Assembly (NCBI GenBank): GCA_903772945.1
Contig: CAICTM010001738.1
Coordinates: 1 to 23,540, forward strand
Length of the DNA: 23,540 nt
Source of the DNA: Seminavis robusta
Taxonomy: Eukaryota; Bacillariophyta; Bacillariophyceae; Naviculales; Naviculaceae
Reading direction: 5' to 3'
Each line of letters begins with the position of its first letter. The first letter of the stretch is position 1. Shown here piece by piece: positions 9,501-17,692 of the stretch. The notes beneath the pieces were generated by a model. It saw nothing but the letters and a program-made list of their open reading frames with translations, had not been told where the DNA came from and did not search any database. The translations under genes and the position numbers were made by a program.

Positions 9501-12500
9501 TTACGAGAAGGATAGACACAAGTTTTTGTGGCTCACTAAGTACCACAACAAGATGAGTGCTGACTTCACTGTCCCACAAGAGGCTGATGTCATCACCCTC
9601 GAGTTTGACTTTTATGAACTTGGCGGTTGGGAAAGGAGTGGCAGCCATGATGAGTCACTCTTTGTTTATGTGAATGATGCCAAGATTGATATCGCTGGTT
9701 TTTCGAGTGACGGCAAAACAGATGATAGTTTCGTCCATGACGTGAACCAAGGAATTGCCTGGACACGGCGTGCGACGACGAGGAGCTGCGACTTAGGGCT
9801 CGGGGGCACCAAAGATCAGATCCACAAAGTTACACTCAACATTAATTCGGCGTACTTCGAAAAGGATGGAAACCTTACGATTGGCATTGAAGTTGTTATT
9901 AAGGACGAGGACAGCAAGAAGAAAGAGAGTGCTGGTATTGACAATTTCATTCTTGTTGCCTATGGAGAATCCTGGTTCGTGCATTGTCTTGTTGCATGGA
10001 CCATGTGTATTTGCTACATGTCCACTTCATTTCTAACTTTCATGTTTCATCATCTTGCTTTCACAGTGACTTCCCCCCTGCAAACGGTAGGGCAGCACCT
10101 CCCAAGATTGAGATTCCTGATAAGCTTCCGGTTACATGTGATGGAAATGTGGCAACCTTCTGGGGAGACCCACACATGATCACATTTGACGGAGTAAAGT
10201 ACGACTGCCAGGGTGCCGGCGAGTTCACTATCCTGAAAACCTTGAATTCCAACATGGAGTCCAAGTTTGAAATTCAAGGCCGATTTGTGAGCTTCAATGC
10301 TCAAAGGCGGATCACTGTCACACGTGGTGTTGTTGTTCGTGAAGCTGGGGTGCCCACTGTGCAGATTTCTGTGCCATCAGCCTATGACAAGAAGTGCCCA
10401 GTCACCCTCCACGTGAATGGTGCAGAGCGATCTTTATTGGATGGAACAGGATTTGACGATGTTGTAGTGAGACAAGTGGGCAATAGTATTGTGATGTACT
10501 ACCCCAGGACACGCGTCCAGTTGGTGGCCAAGCTATCCAAGTCGACCAAGTATGGATGCCTCATGTCTACAAAGGTCTGTTTGCCAGAGGATTACAGACC
10601 CAATGAAAAGATTATCGGTGAGTAATCTTGGTTACTACTAACATGTGCAAGTGATGTACCACCAACCCCTTCTGATATTGTCTCCTTCTGTCTTTTCAAA
10701 GGTTTGCTGGGAACCCCCAATGAAGATAAGACTGATGAATGGATGACCCCTGATGGAAGCCCCTATGTTATCCCTCCAAGTGAGAAGGGAAGGAATAACA
10801 GATACAGGAGAAACTATGAGTACTGCACCACCCAATGGTGTGCTGAAACAGAAAGTGCTTCCATCTTTGCCTACTTGCCAGGAGAAAGCTTTGACATGTA
10901 CAACAGGTGTGGAAGCGTTTATGAGGGTAAAATGGAGGCATGCACTGCTAACCCACCGCAGTGGGCAATTGATATTGTTGGTGAACATGATGACCGTTGT
11001 CTTTTCGAGTGCTGTGCTGGTGGTGAAGAAGCGTGCAAACAGTGCATCGACCTTGAGGTCGACCTGATGGAAGAGAAAAACTGTGCTGAGCAGGTTGCAT
11101 TTGAAAACTTTGATGTTGATGGTGTAATTGGATCTGGTTGGGACAATCTTATGATTGACTATCTGCCAGATTCTGGCCACAATTTCCTGGGACTTATGCA
11201 CAGAGACAGTGAACCCATTTCCAAGGAGTTCAGCATTCCCAGTTTTGCTCAGCGCGTAACCATTGAGTTCAAGCTGTACGAGATTGATGACTGGAGCAAG
11301 GTATGCTTTTCTTTTGGGATCTTTCCCTTTTGCTGTTGTGTCTGCTGCCTGCTGACAACATCATTTTCACGATTGTTCCCTTTGCTCCCTTTGCTCGTCA
11401 CAGAAATGTGTGGACACTCCTGCCAACCGAAGAAAGCTGGAGTCATCTACAAAAACAACCACCATCTGCCACAAAACCAAGAATGTACAGAAACCCTACA
11501 ATGTGATCAAAGTCAGCACAGAGACTGTTCTAATCTTTTTGAACACTCACCCAGCCAGTCTTCGTCCTGGAGATGCTATTCCTGATTCTCAAGGCCTGTG
11601 GGTGAACCAAATCTGTAACGTAGTTGACAGCGAGGAGAAGTCCTTGGTAGGAACGAGGACGAAGGTCCAAAAGGCTGTTGTCTGCAAAGACAACAAGTTC
11701 CTGGTTACAATTGGCCAGAAGCTGTTTGACCTCAAGACTTTCACTGATCATGACAGCAAATTCCATCCTGGTAACTACAAGACAGGGTACAGGTCAGGCA
11801 TTAGGTGGAAGAGGCAAGCTGTGACGTCTGCCGCAAACTTAGGCTTTAGCAACGCTCACAAAGATCAAGTGCACCAAGTTACGATTTCCGTACCTCGGCA
11901 CTTCTTCATCGATGGCAAATTGAAGCTAAGTTTTGATGTTGATGTGATGAAGGAGTGGGATGAAGTTGGTGCTGGAGTTGATGACTTGAGAATCACAGCT
12001 AGGTCAAGGAAGTGCAAGGATATCAAAGACCCTAACTTGGAACGGTTGAAACGAGAATTGATTGCAGCCCGCAGAAAAGCTAACAGGCTAAGGGCCACTG
12101 CAGAGAGAAATGCACGAATTGAAGCTAGAAGGAAGGCCCGCAAGGAAAAAGCTCAAGAGAGAGCACTGGAACGTGCCAAAGATCGTACGGAACGAGCTCG
12201 TGCCCGCGCCGCTAAACGGGCAGCAGATTATGCACTTCGAGTGAAGACATTGAAGGCGAGAAAAGTCCTGTATACCCTCATGAAAAAGAAGCAAGCTGAT
12301 CTTCGAGCTGAAGCAGCTGCCAAGAGGAAGGCTGAGCTGGAGGCGAGAGCTAGAACTGCAGCCAAGACGAAGCTAGAGGCAGCTCTTGCGCGGGCCAAGA
12401 AGCTTTCAGACAAGGCAAGAGCAAGAGCCCATTCGCGCTGGGAATCTGAACTGAAAAGAGTGAAGTTTGAAGCAGAGAAGGCAAGAAAGGCCGCAGAGAA

Positions 12501-15500
12501 TGCTCGCATAAAGGCAGAACAGAGGGCAGAGAGAGCAATTAAGAGGGCTGAAGATGCTGCAAATGCGGCCAGGCAGGCTTCCCTCAAGAAGAAAACAAGT
12601 GAAACAGCAAAGGCAATCGCGAATGCTGAGAAGAAGTTAGCTGCTGCAAAGAGGGCTGCAGATAAGGCAAGACAGAGAGCTGAGCTTGCTCGGCAGAGAG
12701 CAAAGATTGCCAGAGACAAGGCAAAGGCAGCTGCCAAGAAGAAGGCTGACAGTGTCAAGCAGGCTGCTGTGAAGAAACACTTGTTAAGAGTTGCAGATGA
12801 AGAGAGAGCCCTGAGCAGAGCTGAAACCAGACTCAGGCAAAGGGAAACTGATGTCAAGACGAAATTTGACAAGGACGTGAAGAGTGTCAAGACTTTGGCT
12901 GACAAAACCAAGAAAACTGTGGTTGAGAACCAAATCAAGAAGGAAGCTGACGAGGAGAAGGCCAGGAAGCGGGCTTCATCGAGGCTGCTTGAAAGGGACA
13001 CATTTATCAAGACGAAATACTTTGACAAGAATGTGAACAATGTCAAGACTTGGGCTGACAGAGCCAAGAAAACTGTGGTTGACAACCATCTCAAGAAGGA
13101 AGCTGACGAGGAGAAGGCCAGGAAGCGGGCTTCATCGAGGCTGCTTGAAAGGGATACATTTATCAAGACGAAATACTTTGACAAGAACGTCAACAATGTC
13201 AAGAAGTGGGTGAGCAGTGCCAAGACAACGGCCGTCCAAAACCAGATCAAGAAGGAGGAAGACGAGAGAAAGGCCAAGTCAAAAGCGGAAGCAAGGTTTG
13301 TAAAAAGAGATGACGATGTCAAGAAGAAGCTCTTTGACAGGAACGTGAATAATGTCATGAACAAGGCAAACCAAGCCAAGAACAGGGCCTTGGACAAGAA
13401 GTACCCCATCTGCAAAAAGAGAGCGAACAAGAACCAATACAGTTTGGTGAAGGTGAAGAAGCGTGATGAAGAAGGCTTTTTGTCCAAAAACAAAGGCAGC
13501 CTGCTCCCTGGAGATGCCATTCCTAATTCTGACCCAGAGCGTTGGGTCAACCAAAGGTGCAGGGTTGTCGACAGTGAAGCCAAGTCCCAGAAAAGGAGAG
13601 GCAGGAGAACTTTGCGGGCGCTCTTGGAAGAAGAGGCCGAACTGATTACCATGGAGAGAAAGCTAGAGGAGGAGGATGAAGACTGCAACTGCCTCTGTTC
13701 CTCTGGTGGTGGCAAAGAGAATGAAGTAGCATTGGAGGCTGCAAAGACCATCACTCTGTACTCTGAATCTTCTGGCACTGACTGTGGCCCCGCAGGCCTC
13801 AAAGTTGGAACTGTCTCAATCACACCCGATAAGAGTGGAGACAATGTGACTTTCACATACAACATGGATGCCGGATATGTCATGTTGGATACCCATCTCC
13901 ACGTTGGTGCTGACCCTCTTCCTAATTGGGAAGAAATGGCGGTTCTACCTTCGGTGAGCGAGTTTGGGTACACCCATGAGGGTGTCCCAATGATTTCCAA
14001 GTCCTACACGGTGAACATGAAGTCCTGTGGCTTTTACGCAGCTGCTCATGCCAGAGTCTGTGGAGCCTTCCCGACCCAGAGCCCCAGTTCAGCTCCTTCC
14101 TCGGTACCATCCAGCGAACCAACTGGAATGCCATCGGACCTTCCATCTGGAGCACCATCCATGGTTCCTACGGAAAGTCCTTCCATTCAACCAAGCGAAA
14201 TCCCATCTGGGGGTCCAACTACTTCTCCATCGGAATTCCCTTCTGCGTTCCCCACAGAATCCCCTTCTGCTGCACCATCTGGATACCCAACAGACAGCCC
14301 ATCTGAGGTCCCAACTTACTATCCCACTTCTTCTCCAACAGAAAAGGACGAAGGAGGCGGAGATGAAGATGATGAAGGTAGCACGTGCAACTACGCTCCG
14401 GATATCTTTGATTCACCCTACACCGTTGCAGGCGTGGACTACAATGTTTATTCGTACAGCGGATATAATCCCAACTGCATGGACTTGGGATTCGCCTATG
14501 GATGGAAGATGGATGAGCGATGCTTCAACGTCGCTCAAGACCACCCATTTGGTCTCCAAGATAATAGCATCAACTATGACAAGACGACTGGATCCTGTGA
14601 TTCTGATGGAACGACTCCTCCCGGTACCTTTACCGTTGCTTGCATTCCCGATGGCGACGAATTCAAGAGTGCCACCATTACCTCGTCTGTGAAAACGTAC
14701 GTGATCATGAAGGGAGGCAACGGAGGAACCGTCTATGAGCTGGATGCGGGTGTTGCTGCAACGATTGATGTTGGTGAACCAAAGGGAATCAGCCACATTG
14801 AGTTCTGCTTTGTCTGCGATGAGTGCGGTAGTGGGGAGGAACGTCGTGTTCTTTCGTCTAATAATGACAAAGAAGAGACGTCGTCGAGCAACACGCAACA
14901 TCTTGCTGGCGACGAGGGAAACAACAAGCCCAATGACTCTGCTGCTGACGGTGGTCTCGTCGCACCCGCAAAAGAAGACAACAACAACAACAAGGACACT
15001 GCCTCGAACAACAATGTGGAGTGCCGCGTTGCCTATGCCTACCACACTCCCCGGGTTTCCAAGAGCTTTACGGATCTTGGTTTCACGGATGGATTCGACA
15101 ATCAGGGCTCTGACATTACATGGGGCTGGACGAATGGTCCATTGGCGGCTTCGAACTATGCCTACTCCATGGAGTTGTTTACGAACAATGACAAAAGCAC
15201 GCCTGTGGGAACCATGTCGGTTGCGTACGACGCCGAAGGAGAGGCCGTTGTCACGGTGGAAGCAGCGGTTCGTCTCTGGTTGAAGAATGTCAATGCGTTT
15301 GTGGGTCACTCTCGGCTGCCGGTCAGCGGAGACGATGGAATGGAGATTATTAATCCCGACCAGTTCCCCGTTTCTCATGATCGCATGGCACTGAGCCGTT
15401 CGTTCACTGTCACGGAGCTGGATGGAAGTACTCCAATCTACGTGGTGGCGGAAGCTACTGTTTGTGGTGTCCGGAACAACAACAACAACGATTCCGAGAA

Positions 15501-15570
15501 GGAAACTGTGGAGGCGAAACCCAAGAGCCTTCTTGGTTCTGTCGGGGGCTTTTTCCAAAAGCTTCTCTAG
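3556..15570 (+). CDS. Giant secreted mucin-like protein with tandem GDPH/vWD-like modules and a basic coiled-coil rod, 5' incomplete
   Basis: I place four exons: <3556-9974, 10067-10617, 10702-11300 and 11404-15570. They total 11736 coding bases, 3911 residues plus TAG. All junctions are GT-AG and keep the frame; two split codons give Cys and Gly. Residues 1-255 are SPS repeat. Cys module C, module A and module B follow to 595, then a SPS/SPT block (596-1330), modules C and B (1331-1536), a SPS linker, module C (about 1606-1650), GDPH unit 1 (GDPH at 1682) and GDPH unit 2 (GDPH at 2173). After these come a Lys/Arg/Ala-rich helix (2727-3189), an ICH/GDAIP-type module (about 3190-3240), module B, a short PSxxPS linker, module A and a divergent B. 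The open frame begins inside the repeat with TTG; the first in-frame ATG (3661) is also in repeat, so the true start and signal peptide are missing. The likely role is a cell-surface or trail adhesive; this is inferred from domain types. Confidence 0.88.
3581..4320 (+). repeat. SPS mucin-like repeat block 1
   Basis: Twelve-base degenerate units built on CCAAGT/CCCAGT encode SPSx repeats, with two PSLGPT punctuation phrases near 3957 and 4126 and another near 4222. The block is expected to be heavily O-glycosylated or phosphorylated if secreted, by analogy with other Ser/Pro-rich extracellular proteins. Its 5' edge coincides with the strand flip at 3577-3581. Confidence 0.95.
4327..4460 (+). 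other. Cys module C, copy 1 (others at 7555-7695 and 8377-8505)
   Basis: About 43 residues follow the pattern C-x-D/H-x-W-x(8-9)-C-x-D-x-x-G-x(4-5)-WxNGKxG-x(4)-C-x(2)-C-x-C. Copy 1 reads CEDSW...CLEDMGYG...WSNGKYGTSEC. Copies 2 (CVDSW) and 3 (CVHTW) keep all the cysteines and the WTNGK core. Each copy starts directly after a SPS block, so it may cap or terminate the mucin stretches. I do not recognise a named family. Confidence 0.8.
4505..4906 (+). other. Module A, copy 1 (copy 2 at about 14386-14820)
   Basis: About 134 residues. Landmarks shared with copy 2 are NPNCxDLGxxxGWKMD, a KTKGSCD/KTTGSCD turn, VIMKGGNGG followed by a Tyr, and GISHxEFCF with paired Cys. The KGG...Y...GISHxxFC pattern resembles a beta-rich module of bacterial secreted proteins. 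That resemblance is from memory and was not searched. It is always followed by a Cys pair and then a linker. Confidence 0.75.
4960..5332 (+). other. Module B, copy 1 (others at 7786-8160, 13681-14064 and 15010-15468)
   Basis: About 120 residues with the landmarks MDLYxGSNxGCGPKG, xGTVYxxPxSDG, VTYxxxG, TxLYxGxxxxP, an F-x-x-SH/GH motif, and a closing KSCDFYxAAxAxxCG. Copies 2 and 3 are clear homologues (GPKGGKVGTVYL; GPAGLKVGTVSI). Copy 4, at the C terminus, is more divergent (TPVGTMSVAY, YVVAEATVCG) and is extended N-terminally with ECRVAYAY and WGWTNGPL. The GTxxVxY...VTY.M..GY...ETHLYVG plan is shared with bacterial extracellular proteins, as far as I can tell without a search. Confidence 0.75.
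5338..7545 (+). repeat. SPS/SPT mucin-like repeat block 2
   Basis: This uninterrupted in-frame repeat runs about 735 residues. The first part is almost pure SPSx. From about 6590 it changes to mixed SPSxSPTxxPT with Tyr and Asn (PTAYPTNVPS). The frame is intact throughout, in contrast to the same repeat type at 566-3577, which shows that repeat structure alone does not force frameshifts here. Confidence 0.95.
6953..7470 (+). repeat. 216-bp (72-residue) higher-order repeat in mucin block 2
   Basis: A 216-base unit recurs: CGAATGCCCC occurs at 7085 and 7301 with matching flanks. The unit encodes APSAFPT(D/E)SPSAPPSNAPSS, then SSPTGGPTPSPT, then SPTA(Y/H)PTNVPSS. About two full units and partial copies on both sides are visible. 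The copies are nearly identical, indicating recent unequal exchange or conversion. Confidence 0.85.
8164..8345 (+). repeat. Short SPS linker (block 3)
   Basis: About 60 residues of SPSxPS, including STNPSSRPSSSPSSQPS, between module B copy 2 and Cys module C copy 3. The same DNA, with indels, is the part that was copied to 16040-16235. Confidence 0.9.
8572..9974 (+). other. GDPH/vWD-like unit 1 with following beta-rich domain
   Basis: The unit opens with SWSGDPHMRTFNKLRYDC and GEGEFQVLKS, the N-terminal signature of vWF type D domains (GDPH at residues 1682-1685). GLLGTPN...DDWMTPNGT and a Cys-containing YDFCVDNYCI/GESFEKYFGC stretch follow, as in the C8-like part of such proteins. From about 9448 a domain with EDFNEDMGGSWGK, LEFDFYELGGWE and GIDNFILVAYG follows. 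In diatoms such GDPH modules occur in adhesive-trail proteins. This unit has no introns apart from the one at its very end (9975-10066). Confidence 0.85.
9975..10066 (+). other. Intron 1 (92 bp)
   Basis: The donor is CTG|GTTCGT and the acceptor TTTCACAG|TGAC. Joining TG to T gives a Cys codon and links the end of unit 1 (VAYGES) to DFPPANGRAAPP. Reading through instead adds out-of-family sequence and stops at 10179. Confidence 0.85.
10618..10701 (+). other. Intron 2 (84 bp)
   Basis: The donor is ATCG|GTGAGT, a consensus site, and the acceptor TTTTCAAAG|GTTTG. The splice recreates IIGLLGTPN, which matches FVGLLGTPN of unit 1 exactly at the join. Confidence 0.93.
11301..11403 (+). other. Intron 3 (103 bp)
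   Basis: The donor is AGCAAG|GTATGC and the acceptor GCTCGTCACAG|AAATG, in phase 0. The splice joins EIDDWSK to CVDTPANRRK and avoids the frame that stops at 11585. Pyrimidine-rich tracts (CTTTTCTTTT, GTTCCCTTTGCTCCC) lie inside it. Confidence 0.88.
11440..11700 (+). other. ICH...GDAIP module, copy 1 (copy 2 at about 13402-13590)
   Basis: The coding order is TICHKTKN, PYNVIKVSTE, RPGDAIPDS, WVNQICNVVDSEEKS. Copy 2 has PICKKRANKNQY, SLVKVKK, LPGDAIPNS, WVNQRCRVVDSEAKS. So a unit of about 60 residues is duplicated, once inside the unit 2 beta-rich domain and once after the coiled coil. The ICHxT...PY..I.VS...GD..P order resembles a short module of bacterial secreted proteins; this is inference from memory. 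Confidence 0.7.
12007..13400 (+). other. Basic Lys/Arg/Ala-rich coiled-coil rod
   Basis: About 460 residues (2727-3189), nearly free of Pro, Gly and Cys, with dense Lys, Arg, Ala and Glu in a heptad-like pattern such as ERLKRELIAARRKANRLRA. A long single helix or coiled coil is expected. The strong net positive charge is unusual for a secreted mucin and could bind anionic polysaccharide or silica; that role is inference. Confidence 0.85.
12766..13398 (+). repeat. Four 52-residue (156-bp) repeats at the end of the coiled coil
   Basis: The core EEKARKRASSRLLERDTFIK is followed by TKYFDKNVNNVKTWADRAKK. GACGAGGAGAAGGCCAGGAA recurs at 12949 and 13105, a spacing of exactly 156 bases. The middle two copies are nearly identical in DNA. 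The outer two are diverged: ADEERALSRAETRLRQRETD first, EDERKAKSKAEARFVKRDDD last. Confidence 0.9.
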
Positions 15571-15781
15571 CTAATTTGCTAGGCAGTGACCATGATAGAT
15601 AGCAGGCAGGCAGACAGACAGGGTTGTTGCTGCAGTCGTCTAAGAAGTAATAATTCATTCAAAATCATTTATATACTACATGTATTTTACCAATGGTGTA
15701 CTATGACAAAATCCCTCTAGTCCTACCATGTTGGTACCTACAGTAGGGCCGTCCCGTTGGTGGAGACGTCTCCGTTTGAAG

Positions 15782-16235
15782 ATGACGACTACATTCCTTG
15801 CTTATTGTTGCATTGTGCATGCAGCTTTTGCTACAGGACGCATGCTGTCGTCAGTACCGAATGTGTGTACCGGTATATGCGGAACAAATAATGGTGGATA
15901 CTTGGCTCTGGTTGATTTCCCATTATTTCGCCACGCTAACATAACATCACCACAACCTCATCAAGGAGTTTCACAATGGCCTGGCAACACCTTCCTGTGA
16001 TTTTTTTGTGGCTGCACATACACACATGCTAAAGTCTGTGGAGATTTCCCCACTTTTTCTCCAACAACAAGCCCTGCCGAGTACAAGCCCCTCAGGATCA
16101 ACCACTTCCACACCATCATCTTCGCCCAGCACAAACCCATCTTCTGAGCCATCTTCTGAGCCTAGCACAAACCCATCATCACGACCAACAACTTCGCCCA
16201 GTGCCAGCCCCACAAATGATCTCTCTGCTGCCCGC
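15782..16235 (+). pseudogene. Truncated paralogue of the mucin gene with a signal-peptide-like start
   Basis: Bases 15882-16235 match 8026-8353 of the main gene (end of module B copy 2 plus SPS linker), from GGAACAAAT through GATTTCCCCACTTTTTCTCC to TCTCTCTGCTGCCC. Several small insertions break the frame: extra ATTAT near 15922, TGGCA near 15980, and ACACAC near 16018. Just upstream, and in frame with the first part, an ATG at 15782 encodes MTTTFLAYCCIVHAAFAT followed by GRMLSS, a plausible secretory signal followed by a RxL site. The frame ends at 16000; a second frame covers the SPS part and ends at 16286. It is probably a remnant of a shorter secreted family member. The first ATG in that frame is at 15728, but 15782 gives the better signal peptide. 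Confidence 0.75.
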
Positions 16236-17259
16236 CGGGGCAGGCTGTACAGTAACATGTGTACAGAGTCCAGCCACGGTCGATGAATTCAGCACAAAAT
16301 TAGTACTAGCTAGCTAGTGAATTGAGCCAGCCAGCCACTTCGATTGACTCCTGTCAACAAGAGGAAGAATTCAGCGCCACAGCTGCGCGTGTTGCTTAGA
16401 AAAATCATTTCGGCTTCGAGAAGGCGTCGAACGACGTCAGCTTTCTCGACTTGCGCTGTTGAAGCTTGCGCCTGTTTGTTGCTACCGTACATCAATCGGT
16501 AGCCTTTGTCTTTTTTGAATTCATCGCCCCCCCCCCAAAAAAAAGTCACAATATAGCCTGCTCAACAAACAACACCAACAGGGACTAAAGTAGGTTGTAG
16601 TATGATAGTAGCTTGCGATAGTAGGTAGCTTGCGTCCGAACCGCGGCTTTGCTAATGAAGAGAGTTTTCGCTGCGCGTGAATGGATGGGGGTTTGTGTGT
16701 CATGCTTTAGAATTAATGAGGTGCGGGCACCGAAAAGATGGACCATGGCAACAGGCTGGCTGGCAACAGACCAGCGGAAGCGTCGCAGCAAGTCGATCCA
16801 TTCGTCCCTCAGATAGATTTGATTTAGCGACGATCCGGTAGAGTAGACTATGCAATACTGGTAGCTTTTGTAACGAGGAGAAGGAGAGACAACGACCTGT
16901 CTTTTAGACTGCCTCAATACAGTAGCTCTGCAGCGTTGTCTTGCTTCTCGCAGCTTGCAGTTGCAAAGGGCTGTGGCACGGCAGCAGGTGAATGCTTGAA
17001 GCTTCAAGATTCGTGACGCACTGTAGAACCAACAAACGGACGTATCAATGCGAAGGATCGCATTGGATATTGACTCTGTAGACAGCCGAATAATGAGGAC
17101 CAATGCGTGTTGAGATTGGAGGATCCTCTATATAAACCGGAGAACAGACAGACTTCCAACTGATGGTTTCATGCTTCGTCAATGACACCAAGTTGCCAGA
17201 CAATGGCAAAAATTCGATGGCGACCATGATGCTAATGCGAACATTGGATCCTAGGTAGA

Positions 17260-17291
<32 letters not shown>

Positions 17292-17520
17292 CAACAGCAA
17301 TCCACAACAAGATCGACCTGCATCAAACCTCGCTGTCCCTCACATCACACGTGCTATCTGCTTTCTAAAGAAGGACCTCCAAGCGGGACATTATTGATCC
17401 TTTCAGCCTCTTGCTTTCCTGTGTGATTTTTGCTCACAATTTATTCATTCATTCATTCCAGCCATCAGCATCGCTGTCCATCGTCCCATCCTTACTATAC
17501 TATACTATACTACAATCAAG
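16236..17520. other. Intergenic region without a supported gene
   Basis: I see no homology to known proteins on either strand. A 172-codon minus-strand frame at 16585-17103 opens with TTG, is Ser/Arg/Leu-rich and has no recognisable domain. Simple tracts include C10A8 at 16527-16544, a TAGA microsatellite at 17261-17291, ATTC repeats near 17440-17458 and CTATA pentamers at 17493-17512, just before the small ATG at 17521. Confidence 0.6.
17261..17291 (+). repeat. (TAGA)n microsatellite
   Basis: A perfect 31-base run of TAGA. On the minus strand it reads as a YLSI repeat, which inflates an apparent reading frame there. Confidence 0.97.
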
Positions 17521-17670
17521 ATGAAGAGCTCCCTGTTCCTACTGCTTCCCGTGGCAACAACGATTGTCAATCTCATGTTTGTCGTGGCGATTGTCACGTA
17601 CTTTCCACATGCGACGGCTGCATTGGCGTCTCCACAAGACCTGTCGGCACTCGAACCGTACGACGGCTAA
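17521..17670 (+). CDS. Possible small secreted peptide (49 aa)
   Basis: The ATG follows ACAATCAAG, a reasonable eukaryotic start context. The product begins MKSSLFLLLPVATTIV, has a second hydrophobic stretch (NLMFVVAIVTYF) and an AALA|SP-like cleavage site, and ends after LEPYDG at a TAA next to an AATCG pentamer repeat (17669-17692). The remaining mature part is only about 13 residues, so this may be the first exon or broken head of a longer secreted protein. Directly downstream, in another phase, 17671-17930 stays open for about 85 codons (YFESVRVGGISQPSLVDDC) and could be its continuation. No family is recognised. Confidence 0.35.
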   Translation: MKSSLFLLLPVATTIVNLMFVVAIVTYFPHATAALASPQDLSALEPYDG

Positions 17671-17692
17671 ATCGAATCGAATCGAATCGAGC
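17671..17692 (+). repeat. (AATCG)n pentamer repeat
   Basis: About four units of AATCG immediately after the stop of the small peptide. A related run, GAATGAATCGAATCGAATC, occurs at 18042-18062. Confidence 0.9.

Larger units (their letters stand above)
10067..12006 (+). other. GDPH/vWD-like unit 2 with following beta-rich domain (with introns)
   Basis: This is a tandem homologue of unit 1: TFWGDPHMITFDGVKYDC and GAGEFTILKT (GDPH at 2173-2176), EIQGRFVSF, GLLGTPNEDKTDEWMTP, YEYCTTQWCAET, then EQVAFENFDVDG, EFKLYEIDDWSK and AGVDDLRITARS. Relative to unit 1, the beta-rich domain has an insertion of about 90 residues after DDWSK that contains an ICHKT...PGDAIP module. Introns 2 and 3 lie inside this unit only. 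Confidence 0.85.

Noticed and set aside
12228..14000. 590-codon minus-strand frame antisense to the coiled coil
   Set aside because: Its Leu/Ser/Phe-rich translation is what antisense of a Lys/Arg/Glu/Ala-rich helix gives. The plus strand has conserved repeats and module B in frame.
14413..15558. 381-codon minus-strand frame
   Set aside because: It overlaps well-supported modules A and B on the plus strand and shows no recognisable domain.
16585..17103. 172-codon minus-strand frame
   Set aside because: It opens with TTG, has odd composition and no recognisable motif, and lies in microsatellite-rich DNA.
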